Shown here piece after piece: positions 1 through 6,169 of a stretch of 8,608 bases of DNA. Positions within the stretch are counted from its first letter, which is position 1; each line of letters starts with the position of its first letter. The notes beneath the pieces are model-generated. The model saw only the letters and a program-made list of their open reading frames with translations. It had not been told where the DNA came from and made no database searches. The position numbers were made by a program, and so were the translations under genes. The stretch comes from Candidatus Melainabacteria bacterium (lineage in GTDB: Bacteria > Actinomycetota > Actinomycetes > Mycobacteriales > Pseudonocardiaceae): positions 1-8,608 of the forward strand of contig CAJCJE010000692.1 of assembly GCA_903970565.1 (NCBI GenBank). The letters run 5' to 3'.

Positions 1-2
1 TC

Positions 3-557
3 CTCACCGCCGCGGAAACGGTCTGGACCCGCGACGGTCGCGACGGGCTCACGATGGCCGCGATCTCCCAGGAGTCCGGCATCTCCATCGGCGGCCTCTA
101 CAGCCGGTTCAACGGCAAGCAGGGCGTGATCCGGGCCGTGAAGGACCGGTTGCTCACCCGGCTGGAGAACGAGGTGGCCGAGCGGCTGTGCCGGCGCGGT
201 GGGGGTGTGCGGCACACGGTGCGCGAGTTCGTCGCGTGCCTGGCCGACTCCGACCTCCGCAGCGTCCTGCGCCCACTGGGCGGGGGAGACACCGACGACA
301 CGGAGTTGGACGCGCGGGGCGCGGTGGCCAGGGACCGGCTGCTCAGCTCGTTCCGGACCGCCGCGCTGCGTGACCGCCACGAGATCCGGCACCAGGACCC
401 GGAGTTGGCTCTGTCGATGGCCTTCCATGTCGTGCTGGGCTGCCTGGCCACGGCGGATCGGACCGCCGGGCGCACCGGCCTGCCGGACTCGCCCGAACTG
501 ATCCGGGACGAGATCGCCCAGGTGTGCCTGGCGTACCTGTGCGGTCCCGAGCACTGA
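3..557 (+). CDS. TetR/AcrR-family transcriptional regulator, 5' end outside window
   Basis: The open frame runs from the first bases of the window to a TGA at 555-557, giving 184 visible residues. The frame before the first ATG (position 54) already reads LTAAETVWTRDGRDGLTM, the usual first helix of a TetR DNA-binding domain, so the true start is upstream and roughly 15-20 residues are missing. A helix-turn-helix follows at about visible residues 18-38 (MAAISQESGISIGGLYSRF), with the typical G-x-LYxxF turn. The C-terminal two thirds is a helical, poorly conserved ligand and dimer domain whose effector cannot be predicted. The monooxygenase gene downstream is in the same orientation after a gap of about 124 bp holding short dyads, so this protein may control it; that is inference. 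A 4-bp stem with the stop codon in its loop (549-563) ends the gene. Confidence 0.9.
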   Translation, partial: LTAAETVWTRDGRDGLTMAAISQESGISIGGLYSRFNGKQGVIRAVKDRLLTRLENEVAERLCRRGGGVRHTVREFVACLADSDLRSVLRPLGGGDTDDTELDARGAVARDRLLSSFRTAALRDRHEIRHQDPELALSMAFHVVLGCLATADRTAGRTGLPDSPELIRDEIAQVCLAYLCGPEH

Positions 558-602
558 GGGCTCACCTGCGTCGTCCCGCCGTCGACAGGTCTGGGCGCCG
601 GG

Positions 603-638
603 CACTGATCTTACCCAGTGAACCGGTGTGCGCCCGGT
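603..638. promoter_or_regulatory. Two short dyads upstream of the luciferase-like monooxygenase
   Basis: CACTG-N8-CAGTG lies at 603-620 and ACCGG-N7-CCGGT at 622-638, directly next to each other in the gap between the TetR gene and the monooxygenase. Dyads of this size are typical of operators for dimeric regulators, and the flanking TetR protein is the obvious candidate. Arms of 5 bp are weak evidence in high-GC DNA, and the first dyad could instead be a poor terminator for the regulator gene. Confidence 0.3.
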
Positions 639-671
639 GCCAGAATCGGGAGGACGCGCTCACCCGTTGAT

Positions 672-677
672 GGAGGT
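672..677 (+). promoter_or_regulatory. Shine-Dalgarno site that decides the monooxygenase start
   Basis: GGAGGT sits five to seven bases before the GTG at 682, an ideal spacing. It overlaps the G of an in-frame ATG at 670, so that ATG cannot use it. The only purine-rich stretch upstream (GGGAGGA, 648-654) is about 15 bases from the ATG, which is too far to be efficient. This supports GTG 682 over ATG 670 or ATG 628. Confidence 0.7.
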
Positions 678-681
678 ACCG

Positions 682-1713
682 GTGCCCCTGGCTTCGCGAC
701 CGTTGCGGAAATTGGGTTTTCTGACCATCGGGTTGTTCGATGAGGACGATCCGGCGGCCGGTCACGAGTCGACGCTGGAGATCATCCGGCTCGGCGAGGA
801 ACTGGGTTTCGACAGTGCCTGGGTGCGCCACCGGCACTTCCAGTTCGGCATCTCCTCGCCGGTCGCGATCCTCGCCGCGGCGACCCAGCGCACCAGCCGT
901 ATCCATCTCGGTACGGCGGTGACCCCGCTGGGCTGGGAGAACCCGCTGCGCCTCGCCGAAGATCTCGCGACGGTGGACATCCTCTCCGGCGGCCGGCTGA
1001 ATCCGGGCATCAGCGTGGGCGAGCCGCGCAACTATGGGCAGGTGGGGCCGGTGCTCTACCCGGATTCGGCCGAGCAGGAGGACTTCAGCTACACGCGGGT
1101 GCGCCGGCTGCTGGACCTGGTGCGCGGCGAGCACGTGTTCGAAGGGGCCGGGGTCGAGGGCTTCGAGGTGTTCGCCGACCGGGTTCAGCCGCACGCCAAG
1201 GGTTTGGGCGAGCGGATGTGGTACGGCGGGGCGAGCCTGCGTTCCGCGCGGTGGGCCGGGGAGAACGGGATGAACTTCCTCACCTCCAGCGTGGTGCGCG
1301 CCGAGGAGTCGACGGATTTCGCGGAGATCCAGCGCGCGCACGTTCGGACCTTCCGCGCGCACCATCCCGACGGCGACGCCGCGCGGGTGTCCCAGGGCCT
1401 GGTGGTCATCCCGACCGACTCGGCGACGGCGCGGCAGCGCCTCAGGTACGAGGAGTACGTGGCCGAGCGGACCCCGCGCACGCAGGCGCCGGTCGGGCCG
1501 GCGCGGATGCTGTTCGCGCGTGATCTCGTCGGCACCTGCGAGGAGATCGCCGAGCAGTTGTCCGCGCACGTCGGTTTCCAGGAGATCGACGAGGTCGCGT
1601 TCGCGCTGCCGTTCACCTTCGAGCACGCGGACTACGTGCAGATCCTCACCGATATCGCGACCGGGCTCGGCCCGGCGCTGGGCTGGCACCCTCAGCATCC
1701 GGCGTCGGCGTGA
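682..1713 (+). CDS. LLM-class flavin-dependent oxidoreductase (luciferase-like monooxygenase)
   Basis: With the GTG start at 682 the product is 343 residues, the usual length for bacterial luciferase-like TIM-barrel enzymes, which use reduced FMN and oxygen (or F420 in some branches) to oxidise organic substrates in the cytoplasm. Typical signatures are the first strand KLGFLTIGLF, the LGEELGFDSAWVRHRHF segment, the TSRIHLGTAVTPLGWENPLR block and LSGGRLNPGISVGEP. The combination of RHRHFQFGISSP with the later LYPDSAEQEDFSYTRVRRLL resembles, from memory, the putative FMN-dependent 'KPN_01858' subfamily; no reaction is known to me for that group. Longer starts at 628 and 670 are open but lack a well-placed ribosome site. 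The gene is preceded by a TetR gene in the same direction. Its last 68 bp overlap the 3' end of the convergent LysR gene, and the tail GLGPALGWHPQHPASA is probably not part of the fold. Substrate unknown. Confidence 0.9.
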   Translation: MPLASRPLRKLGFLTIGLFDEDDPAAGHESTLEIIRLGEELGFDSAWVRHRHFQFGISSPVAILAAATQRTSRIHLGTAVTPLGWENPLRLAEDLATVDILSGGRLNPGISVGEPRNYGQVGPVLYPDSAEQEDFSYTRVRRLLDLVRGEHVFEGAGVEGFEVFADRVQPHAKGLGERMWYGGASLRSARWAGENGMNFLTSSVVRAEESTDFAEIQRAHVRTFRAHHPDGDAARVSQGLVVIPTDSATARQRLRYEEYVAERTPRTQAPVGPARMLFARDLVGTCEEIAEQLSAHVGFQEIDEVAFALPFTFEHADYVQILTDIATGLGPALGWHPQHPASA

Positions 1714-2575
1714 TCGATCGGAGGAACGCCAGGACCGGTCCCAGGGTCTCGTTGCGCCGACTGACGACGATCAGGTCGAGGCCGACGACGTCGGCGATGG
1801 GTCGGTACACGAGGCCGCCGATGGCGAGCAGCGCGGTGTCCTCCGGCACGATCGCCACCCCGAGACCGGCCGCCGCGAGCGTGAGGACGCCGAGTGTGGT
1901 GGGAACGAGTCGCACGCCGGCGGACGCCGCGTTGGCCGGCGGGCGGACGCGGTCGGCGATGGTCTCGCTGTCGGGGTGGGTGGAGGGCAGGATGAGGGTT
2001 TCGGCGGTGAGGTCGGTCTTGCTCAGCGTCGCCCTGCCGGACAGTTGGTGATCTTCGCGCAGGGCGGCGGTCAACTGGAGGTGCCTGCGCGCCATGCGGG
2101 TGAGATCGTCCAGGTGCGCGGACGCCAGATCGGGTGTGTAGCCGAGGTCGATCGAACCGGACTTCAGCTCGTCGATGACACCGGCCGGCGGCAGTTCGCG
2201 GACCTCGATCTCCACGGCGGGGTGCGTGTCGTGGAAGCGCCGGAGATCGGTGGGCAGGACCCCGCTGAACGCCGCGACGCCGGAGAAGCCGATTCTGATC
2301 GACCCGGCTTCGCCGAGGATCGACTGCCGGGCCACCCGCAGCGCCCGCTCCGCCTGGTCGAGAGCGCGGCACGCCTCCGCATACAGCAGGCGACCCGACT
2401 CGGTGAGTTGCACCGAGCGGCTCGTCCTGACCAGCAGCGCGCCGCCGACCTCGGCCTCAAGCTGCTGGATCTGGACGCTGAGCGTGGACTGGGTCACATA
2501 CAGCCGAGCGGCGGCGCGGCCGAAATGCAGCTCCTCGGCGATGGCGGCGAAGTACCTGAGGTGGCGCAGCTCCAT
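1646..2575 (-). CDS. LysR-family transcriptional regulator
   Basis: A 309-residue protein of normal LysR length. The N-terminus MELRHLRYFAAIAEELHFGR begins a winged helix-turn-helix, followed by AAARLYVTQSTLSVQIQQLE (about residues 21-40), one of the most recognisable bacterial HTH signatures. A linker helix leads into a two-lobed effector domain from about residue 90 (GSIRIGFSGVAAFSGVLP), with the late motif LTLAAAGLGVAIVPE. The branch looks like the BenM/CatR group, which senses aromatic or acidic small molecules, but the ligand cannot be read from sequence. LysR proteins usually control a divergent neighbour; here that is the SnoaL-like/SDR pair starting at 3181, in front of which lies an ATAG-N7-CTAT box. 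A hydrolase fragment ends 9 bp upstream in the same direction, so the two may once have been co-transcribed. The last 20 or so residues are encoded opposite the end of the monooxygenase gene and look like an extension beyond the domain. Confidence 0.92.
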   Translation of the reverse strand: MELRHLRYFAAIAEELHFGRAAARLYVTQSTLSVQIQQLEAEVGGALLVRTSRSVQLTESGRLLYAEACRALDQAERALRVARQSILGEAGSIRIGFSGVAAFSGVLPTDLRRFHDTHPAVEIEVRELPPAGVIDELKSGSIDLGYTPDLASAHLDDLTRMARRHLQLTAALREDHQLSGRATLSKTDLTAETLILPSTHPDSETIADRVRPPANAASAGVRLVPTTLGVLTLAAAGLGVAIVPEDTALLAIGGLVYRPIADVVGLDLIVVSRRNETLGPVLAFLRSITPTPDAEGASPAPGRARSRYR

Positions 2576-2584
2576 GTTCTCAGC

Positions 2585-2950
2585 CTATCGTTGACACGAA
2601 TCGATGTGTTCGAACGATCGACTGGGCGGCAGGGCGAGGCCCCGGACCCATTCGGTGAGTACCGCCGAGTACCGGGCCGGGTCGGCGCCGTGCATCGAGT
2701 GCGGCATGGTCGGGAACGAGTGGCAGGTGACGCTGTTGCCGGTTGCGGTCACGAGTTGCTCGACCCGTCGCACCTGACGGTCGGACAGCGCGCCGACGAG
2801 TCTTCCGGTATCCGGGTCCTCGTAGTGGTTCCTCGAAACCGTGCGCGACAAAGATGTCCGCGTGCTCGGCGGCTTCCACCTGGCTCATCTGCATTCCTTT
2901 CAAGGGCGGTCGGGTGAGTACGAGAACGACGAGTGCCGCCGCTGGCAGCG
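2585..2950 (-). pseudogene. Frameshifted, truncated alpha/beta-hydrolase remnant
   Basis: One minus-strand frame reads MSQVEAAEHADIFVAHG from an ATG at 2888. The next frame then continues SRNHYEDPDTGRLVGAL and later FPTMPHSMHGADPARYSA, ending in a TAG at 2585-2587. Removing one base from the AAA run at 2836-2838 joins the two into a single sequence (VAHG-SRNHYED). This looks like the second half of an alpha/beta hydrolase: a strand ending HGSRNH, then the MPHSMH segment where the catalytic histidine of such enzymes lies. The nucleophile-elbow half is absent; coding character may continue upstream to about 2950 (LPAAALVVLVL) and then fades into the control region. AAAGGA at 2895-2900 is suitably spaced before ATG 2888, so a short product could still start there. 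Read as the decayed partner of the LysR/SDR locus. The family assignment is moderate and the extra base could be a sequencing error. Confidence 0.5.
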
Positions 2951-3011
2951 GTCCGGTGGTGGAAACGGAGCAATCCGAGGGTGGCGCCGTGCCTCTACCG
3001 TCGAGCCAACC

Positions 3012-3159
3012 GATCGATAATTCCAATAGGTTGATGTGATCGATCAATCGCTGTCGGCGATGGTTGGCCGGGTGCGCCTGCGCGGACGAGCTGGTGTCCA
3101 CGACCGTCGATCGTTGTCAGCGAATGATAAATAGGTTCAATCTATTGGAAAAATTGATC
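3012..3159. repeat. Degenerate 48-bp inverted duplication in the divergent control region
   Basis: The reverse complement of 3012-3059 aligns without gaps to 3112-3159 with 34 of 48 bases identical by hand count. The shared core is TCAA-Y-CTATTGGAA, plus CAGCGA and TGAT blocks at the same offsets. The arms are separated by 52 bp and face outward, one towards the hydrolase remnant and LysR gene, the other towards the SnoaL-like gene. The region is AT-rich compared with its neighbours (22 G+C in the 60 bases 3121-3180). It most likely represents matching promoter or operator modules for the two directions. The left arm also contains the perfect palindrome TGATCGATCA at 3037-3046 next to TTGATG. 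Confidence 0.65.
3130..3146. promoter_or_regulatory. Candidate LysR-type box (AATAG-N7-CTATT)
   Basis: AATAG-GTTCAAT-CTATT is a perfect 5-bp dyad with a 7-bp spacer and contains the LysR consensus T-N11-A in the ATxx-N7-xxAT form described for BenM/CatM-like regulators (ATAC-N7-GTAT). The left arm of the surrounding inverted duplication keeps the half-site ATAG and gives the less symmetric ATAG-N7-TGAT at 3027-3041. One strong and one weak box is common for LysR targets. The dyad ends 34 bp before the ATG at 3181, and the LysR gene lies just beyond the hydrolase remnant. Binding is inferred, not shown. Confidence 0.5.
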
Positions 3160-3180
3160 CGAGAAGACGACTCTGTAGTC

Positions 3181-3870
3181 ATGACCACCACGACCGGCGC
3201 GGCGACAACGCTGCTCAGCGAGCGCGACATCGCTCGACTCATGACTGGCTGGCTCTATCGGGACACCGGCGACTGGGATTCCCTCCGAGGTCTGTTCCAC
3301 CCGGACGCGCGAATCTCGGTGACCTGGTTCACCGGCCTCGCTCACGACTTCGTCGATGCTTCGCGGCGCATGGGCCGATCCGACTTTCGGACCAAACACA
3401 TCAGCGCCGCGCCGCTGATCACGTTTTCCGCATCGGGCCGATGCGCGGTCACCGAGACCAACACCGTTGTCGTGGGCGAGAATGCCGGCCTCGGTCTTGG
3501 CTGTGTCGCGCACAACCGGTTCCTCGATCGCGTCGAACAGCGGGCCGGCCGGTGGGCCATTGTGGACCGCGAGAGCATCTACGACTTCAGTTCGTTCACG
3601 TTCCCGCGCGGAATACCGGTTTCTATGGATCAGGACGCGATCGCGACATTCCCGATCGAATACGCCGCCCTCGCCTATCTGTTGGAGGCCAGTGGTTTTC
3701 CCGTTCGCGGCACGTTCGCGGTCAAGAACAGTGACAGCGAACGGCACCTCAAGCAGACCGCCTCGGCCTGGTTGGCCGCCGACCAGATCACCAGGACCGA
3801 CCCGTTGCCACCGCGCGATGACGCCATCGACGCGTTCCGTCCCGATCACGAAGAGGAAAAACAGCTATGA
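3181..3870 (+). CDS. SnoaL/NTF2-like fold protein
   Basis: The product has 229 residues from ATG 3181. Its N-terminal half carries the SnoaL-like (NTF2-fold) pattern: a helix with DIARLMTGWLYRDTGDWDSL, then LFHPDARISVTWFTG, a small-residue stretch, and SGRCAVTETNTVVV followed by HNRFLDRVE, which are strands of the cone-shaped barrel. Members of this superfamily act as small-molecule isomerases, hydrolases, dehydratases or cyclases, or as accessory subunits of oxygenases; no specific reaction can be assigned. The final 90 residues are longer than a minimal NTF2 domain. An upstream ATG at 3064 is in frame but would put the LysR-like box inside the coding region, and residues before 3181 show no conservation I recognise, so 3181 is preferred although its ribosome site is weak (GAGAAG, about 14 bases away). 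The stop codon overlaps the SDR start in an ATGA, implying translational coupling. Confidence 0.8.
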   Translation: MTTTTGAATTLLSERDIARLMTGWLYRDTGDWDSLRGLFHPDARISVTWFTGLAHDFVDASRRMGRSDFRTKHISAAPLITFSASGRCAVTETNTVVVGENAGLGLGCVAHNRFLDRVEQRAGRWAIVDRESIYDFSSFTFPRGIPVSMDQDAIATFPIEYAALAYLLEASGFPVRGTFAVKNSDSERHLKQTASAWLAADQITRTDPLPPRDDAIDAFRPDHEEEKQL

Positions 3871-4739
3871 GCAAGTGGACCTTGTCGGCAATGCCGGACC
3901 TGACCGGTCGGACGGTGCTGGTCACGGGAGCGACCAGCGGGATCGGGCTGATCGCGGCGCGTGAGTTCGCGAGGGCGGGCGCGCGAACGGTCCTCGGCGC
4001 GCGCGACGTCGCCAAGGGAGCGCGCGTCGCGGCGCAACTGACCGGAGATGTCGAGGTGTCGGAGTTGGACGTGTCCGACCTGACGGCGGTGCGTGCCTTC
4101 GCGGCCCGCTGGCGCGGTCCGCTGGACATTCTGGTCAACAACGCGGGAGTCATGGACGTGCCGCTGCGGCGCACCGCCGACGGTTTCGACATCCAGACCG
4201 CCACCAACGCGCTCGGACCGTTCGCGCTGACCGGTCTGCTCCTGCCGCACCTCACCGACCGCGTGGTGTGGGTGACCAGTCAACTGCACCGGATGGCCCG
4301 CCCGCACGTCGAGGACCTGGCCTGGCGGCAGCGTCCCTACCGGGCGATGGACGCCTACACCGAATCAAAGCTCGACGTGGTCCTGTTCTCCGCCGAACTG
4401 CAACGCCGACTCTCCGCGTCCGGGTCGGCGGTGCGGTCGGTGCTGGCCCATCCCGGTATCGCCACGACCAACCTGTCCGCGCACTCCAGGAGCAACGCGA
4501 TCAACCGTCTTCCGTTCCTGCTCAACGATGCCGAGCGGGGCGCGCTGCCGACGCTGTTCGCCGCCACCGAGGACATTCCGGGCAACGCCTACGTGGGTCC
4601 TCGCGGTCCGGGCAGCGTCAAGGGGCACCCCAAGGTCCGCGCGGCGAGCCGTCGTGGACTCGACCCGGAGGCCGCCGCGAAGGTATGGGCCGCCGCCGAA
4701 GCGCTCACCGGCACCATGACGGTTCACCCCGCCGGTTGA
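3867..4739 (+). CDS. SDR-family NAD(P)-dependent oxidoreductase
   Basis: A 290-residue short-chain dehydrogenase/reductase that interconverts an alcohol and a carbonyl with NAD(P). The nucleotide-binding motif TGATSGIG is at residues 20-27. Arg46 after the second strand (LGARD) suggests NADP(H) preference. NNAG is at 91-94, and the catalytic set is Asn114, Ser138 (WVTSQLH), Tyr164 and Lys168 (YTESK). The 25 residues between the serine and tyrosine carry the insertion typical of the retinol dehydrogenase/protochlorophyllide reductase-like branch, which act on bulky hydrophobic substrates. The start at 3867 overlaps the upstream stop (ATGA), and AGAGGA at 3852-3857 is well spaced for it. Together with the SnoaL-like gene it forms a two-gene operon, probably a two-step modification of one substrate. 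A 6-bp stem-loop straddles the stop codon. Everything needed for activity is present. Confidence 0.93.
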   Translation: MSKWTLSAMPDLTGRTVLVTGATSGIGLIAAREFARAGARTVLGARDVAKGARVAAQLTGDVEVSELDVSDLTAVRAFAARWRGPLDILVNNAGVMDVPLRRTADGFDIQTATNALGPFALTGLLLPHLTDRVVWVTSQLHRMARPHVEDLAWRQRPYRAMDAYTESKLDVVLFSAELQRRLSASGSAVRSVLAHPGIATTNLSAHSRSNAINRLPFLLNDAERGALPTLFAATEDIPGNAYVGPRGPGSVKGHPKVRAASRRGLDPEAAAKVWAAAEALTGTMTVHPAG

Positions 4740-4746
4740 CCCGGCG
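4730..4746 (+). terminator. Hairpin straddling the SDR stop codon
   Basis: CGCCGG-TTGAC-CCGGCG is a perfect 6-bp GC stem with a 5-base loop that contains the TGA stop. There is no T-run, as is common for actinobacterial intrinsic terminators. A second, imperfect stem (CCGCGC-TCAG-GCGTGG, 4764-4779) around the stop of the convergent monooxygenase gene follows 17 bp later, so plus-strand transcripts would meet two hairpins in a row. Terminator function is inferred. Confidence 0.4.
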
Positions 4747-4769
4747 CGCACGGTTGCCACCGACCGCGC

Positions 4770-5945
4770 TCAGGCGTGGAGTTCTCCTTCACGCTGGTCG
4801 TCGTGCCCGGCGAACATCGCGGCCATCTTCCGCGCACCGCCGTCGGAGAAGATGATCTCCATATTCGCCGCCGACTCGGTCGCCGAGACATGGGCCCTGG
4901 CAAAGAGTTCGGCCTCGTAGGCGGCCAGGGCCCTGCCGGTCTCACCCGGATTGGCGATGATCGCCAGCGCGAGTTGGGAGCCGTCGTGCATGGCGAGGTT
5001 CGCACCCTCCCCGGCGAACGGAGACATCAGGTGCGCGGCGTCGCCCAGCAGGGTCACCCCTGGGACATGCTCCCAGGCCACGGTGGGCGGCAGGGCGTAG
5101 ATGCGGCGCGCGGTCAGCGGGGAGTCGGCATTCGCGACGAGTCCGCGCAGTTGCGGCGCCCACCCGTCCAGCAGACGCAGTGCCGCGGTTTTCGCCACCT
5201 CGGCGTCGGTGAAGTCGACGGTGTCGATCCAGCCCTCCTCGGCGCGGTGGCCGAGGTAGTAGTGCAGGCTGCCGTCCGTCTCGCGGTGGCCGAGGATAGC
5301 GGTCTCCCCGCCGAGGGCGAACAGCATTCCGGGGCCCATCACGACGGCCTCCTCGGGGTGGCGCTCGTCGGCGTCGTGCAGGTCGGCCTCCAGGAACGAG
5401 ATGCCGGTGTAGGCCGGTTGCGCGTCGGTGACGAGCGGGCGCACCTTCGACCAGGCGCCGTCGGCGCCGATGAGCAGGTCGGTGGTGAAGGACCGGCCGT
5501 CCGCGAGGGTGACCTCGTGCCGCCCGGCCGGCAGATCGAGCGCGCGGACGGAGGTGACCTTGCATCCCCAGTGCAACGCGCCCTCGGGCAGCGAGTCGAG
5601 CAGGAGATCCCGCAGTTGGCCCCGGTCGACTTCGGGGCGTTCCAGCGAGCCGTCGTCGAACTCCTCCCGTAGCACCGTGCCGTCCTGGTCGAGCAACCGC
5701 ATTGCCTCGCCACCGGAATGGATGATCTTGATGAAGTCGTCGAACAGGTCGGCGGCGCGCAGCGCCTCCTGTCCGGTGTCGTCGTGGATGTCGAGCATTC
5801 CGCCTTGGGTGCGAACGTCGCGGCTCGCTTCGAGTTCGAAGACCGCGGCGTCGATGCCACGGGTGTGCAGGACGCGAGCCGCGGTCAGTCCGCCCAGCCC
5901 CGCGCCGATGATCGCGACCGGATAGTGCTGGATGTTCGAGTTCAT
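4770..5945 (-). CDS. TetX-like FAD-dependent monooxygenase
   Basis: A 391-residue group A flavoprotein monooxygenase, expected to use FAD, NAD(P)H and oxygen to hydroxylate an aromatic or polyketide-like substrate in the cytoplasm. The Rossmann motif GAGLGG is at residues 14-19, with Glu37 ending the second strand for the ribose. GGMLDIH (48-54) and PEVDRGQLRDLLL with Arg112 follow, then the DG motif GADGAWSKVR (160-169) and the GD motif GDAAHLMSPFAGEG (301-314). GGxLDxH, the TGQEA that follows, and the tail YEAELFARAHVSATES closely match TetX as I recall it (GGTLDLHKGSGQEA, GDAAHLMPPFAGQG, YEQQMFAYGREAQAES). That places it in the tetracycline-destructase-like group, but many members of this branch have other substrates. 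No signal peptide. A promoter with a TetR-type operator lies about 80 bp upstream, and the same operator controls the adjacent TetR gene. It converges on the SDR gene with a 30-bp gap. Confidence 0.92.
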   Translation of the reverse strand: MNSNIQHYPVAIIGAGLGGLTAARVLHTRGIDAAVFELEASRDVRTQGGMLDIHDDTGQEALRAADLFDDFIKIIHSGGEAMRLLDQDGTVLREEFDDGSLERPEVDRGQLRDLLLDSLPEGALHWGCKVTSVRALDLPAGRHEVTLADGRSFTTDLLIGADGAWSKVRPLVTDAQPAYTGISFLEADLHDADERHPEEAVVMGPGMLFALGGETAILGHRETDGSLHYYLGHRAEEGWIDTVDFTDAEVAKTAALRLLDGWAPQLRGLVANADSPLTARRIYALPPTVAWEHVPGVTLLGDAAHLMSPFAGEGANLAMHDGSQLALAIIANPGETGRALAAYEAELFARAHVSATESAANMEIIFSDGGARKMAAMFAGHDDQREGELHA

Positions 5946-6026
5946 GTCAGCTCACGTCGATTCGGGTAGTGGTCGGTCGGAGTCTCGGGGTGGCCGGCGA
6001 TCCTGGCGACTCGGGCAGTCTCGTTG

Positions 6027-6068
6027 AGTGTAGCGAACATGTTCGTTCCGAACAAAGTCGTAACGAAC
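6027..6068 (-). promoter_or_regulatory. Monooxygenase promoter with embedded TetR-type operators
   Basis: On the minus strand a -35 TTGTTC (6050-6055) and a -10 TACACT (6027-6032) are separated by exactly 17 bp. The spacer and -35 hold two overlapping perfect dyads: GTTCG-N3-CGAAC at 6041-6053 and the 12-bp palindrome CGAACATGTTCG at 6034-6045. Just upstream of the -35, the 11 bases TCGTAACGAAC (6058-6068) repeat exactly part of the operator in front of the TetR gene at 6159-6845, suggesting a second binding site. A regulator bound here would block RNA polymerase directly. The 5' leader to the ATG at 5945 would be about 75 bases. Confidence 0.7.
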
Positions 6069-6152
6069 GAATTCGAGGCAGGGAGCCTTGACCGCAGGTC
6101 AGCGGCGTGAAGCCGACGGGACGCCTGGGCGGCGGCGGGGGAGCGCGTGAGG

Positions 6153-6169
6153 CGGAGTTCAGGACTCCG
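6153..6169 (-). terminator. Hairpin straddling the TetR stop codon
   Basis: A perfect 6-bp stem, CGGAGT-TCAGG-ACTCCG on the plus strand, encloses a 5-base loop that carries the stop codon of the 6159-6845 gene. There is no T-run. It may end or attenuate the regulator transcript before the monooxygenase promoter; this is inferred from position only. Confidence 0.35.

Noticed and set aside
562..1698. Long minus-strand open frame (378 codons) opposite the luciferase-like monooxygenase
   Set aside because: It has low-complexity Arg/Pro/Gly-rich composition with no family pattern, and the plus strand carries clear conserved blocks. It is an antisense shadow typical of high-GC genes.
1520..2917. 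Plus-strand open frame of 465 codons across the LysR gene
   Set aside because: It crosses the end of one gene, a whole antisense gene and a pseudogene, and its translation is repetitive and unlike known proteins. The LysR reading on the minus strand explains the DNA.
4770..5945. Calling the monooxygenase a tetracycline resistance gene (tetX)
   Set aside because: Motif resemblance does not prove the substrate. TetX-like folds are widespread in actinomycetes with other roles, so no gene symbol was given.
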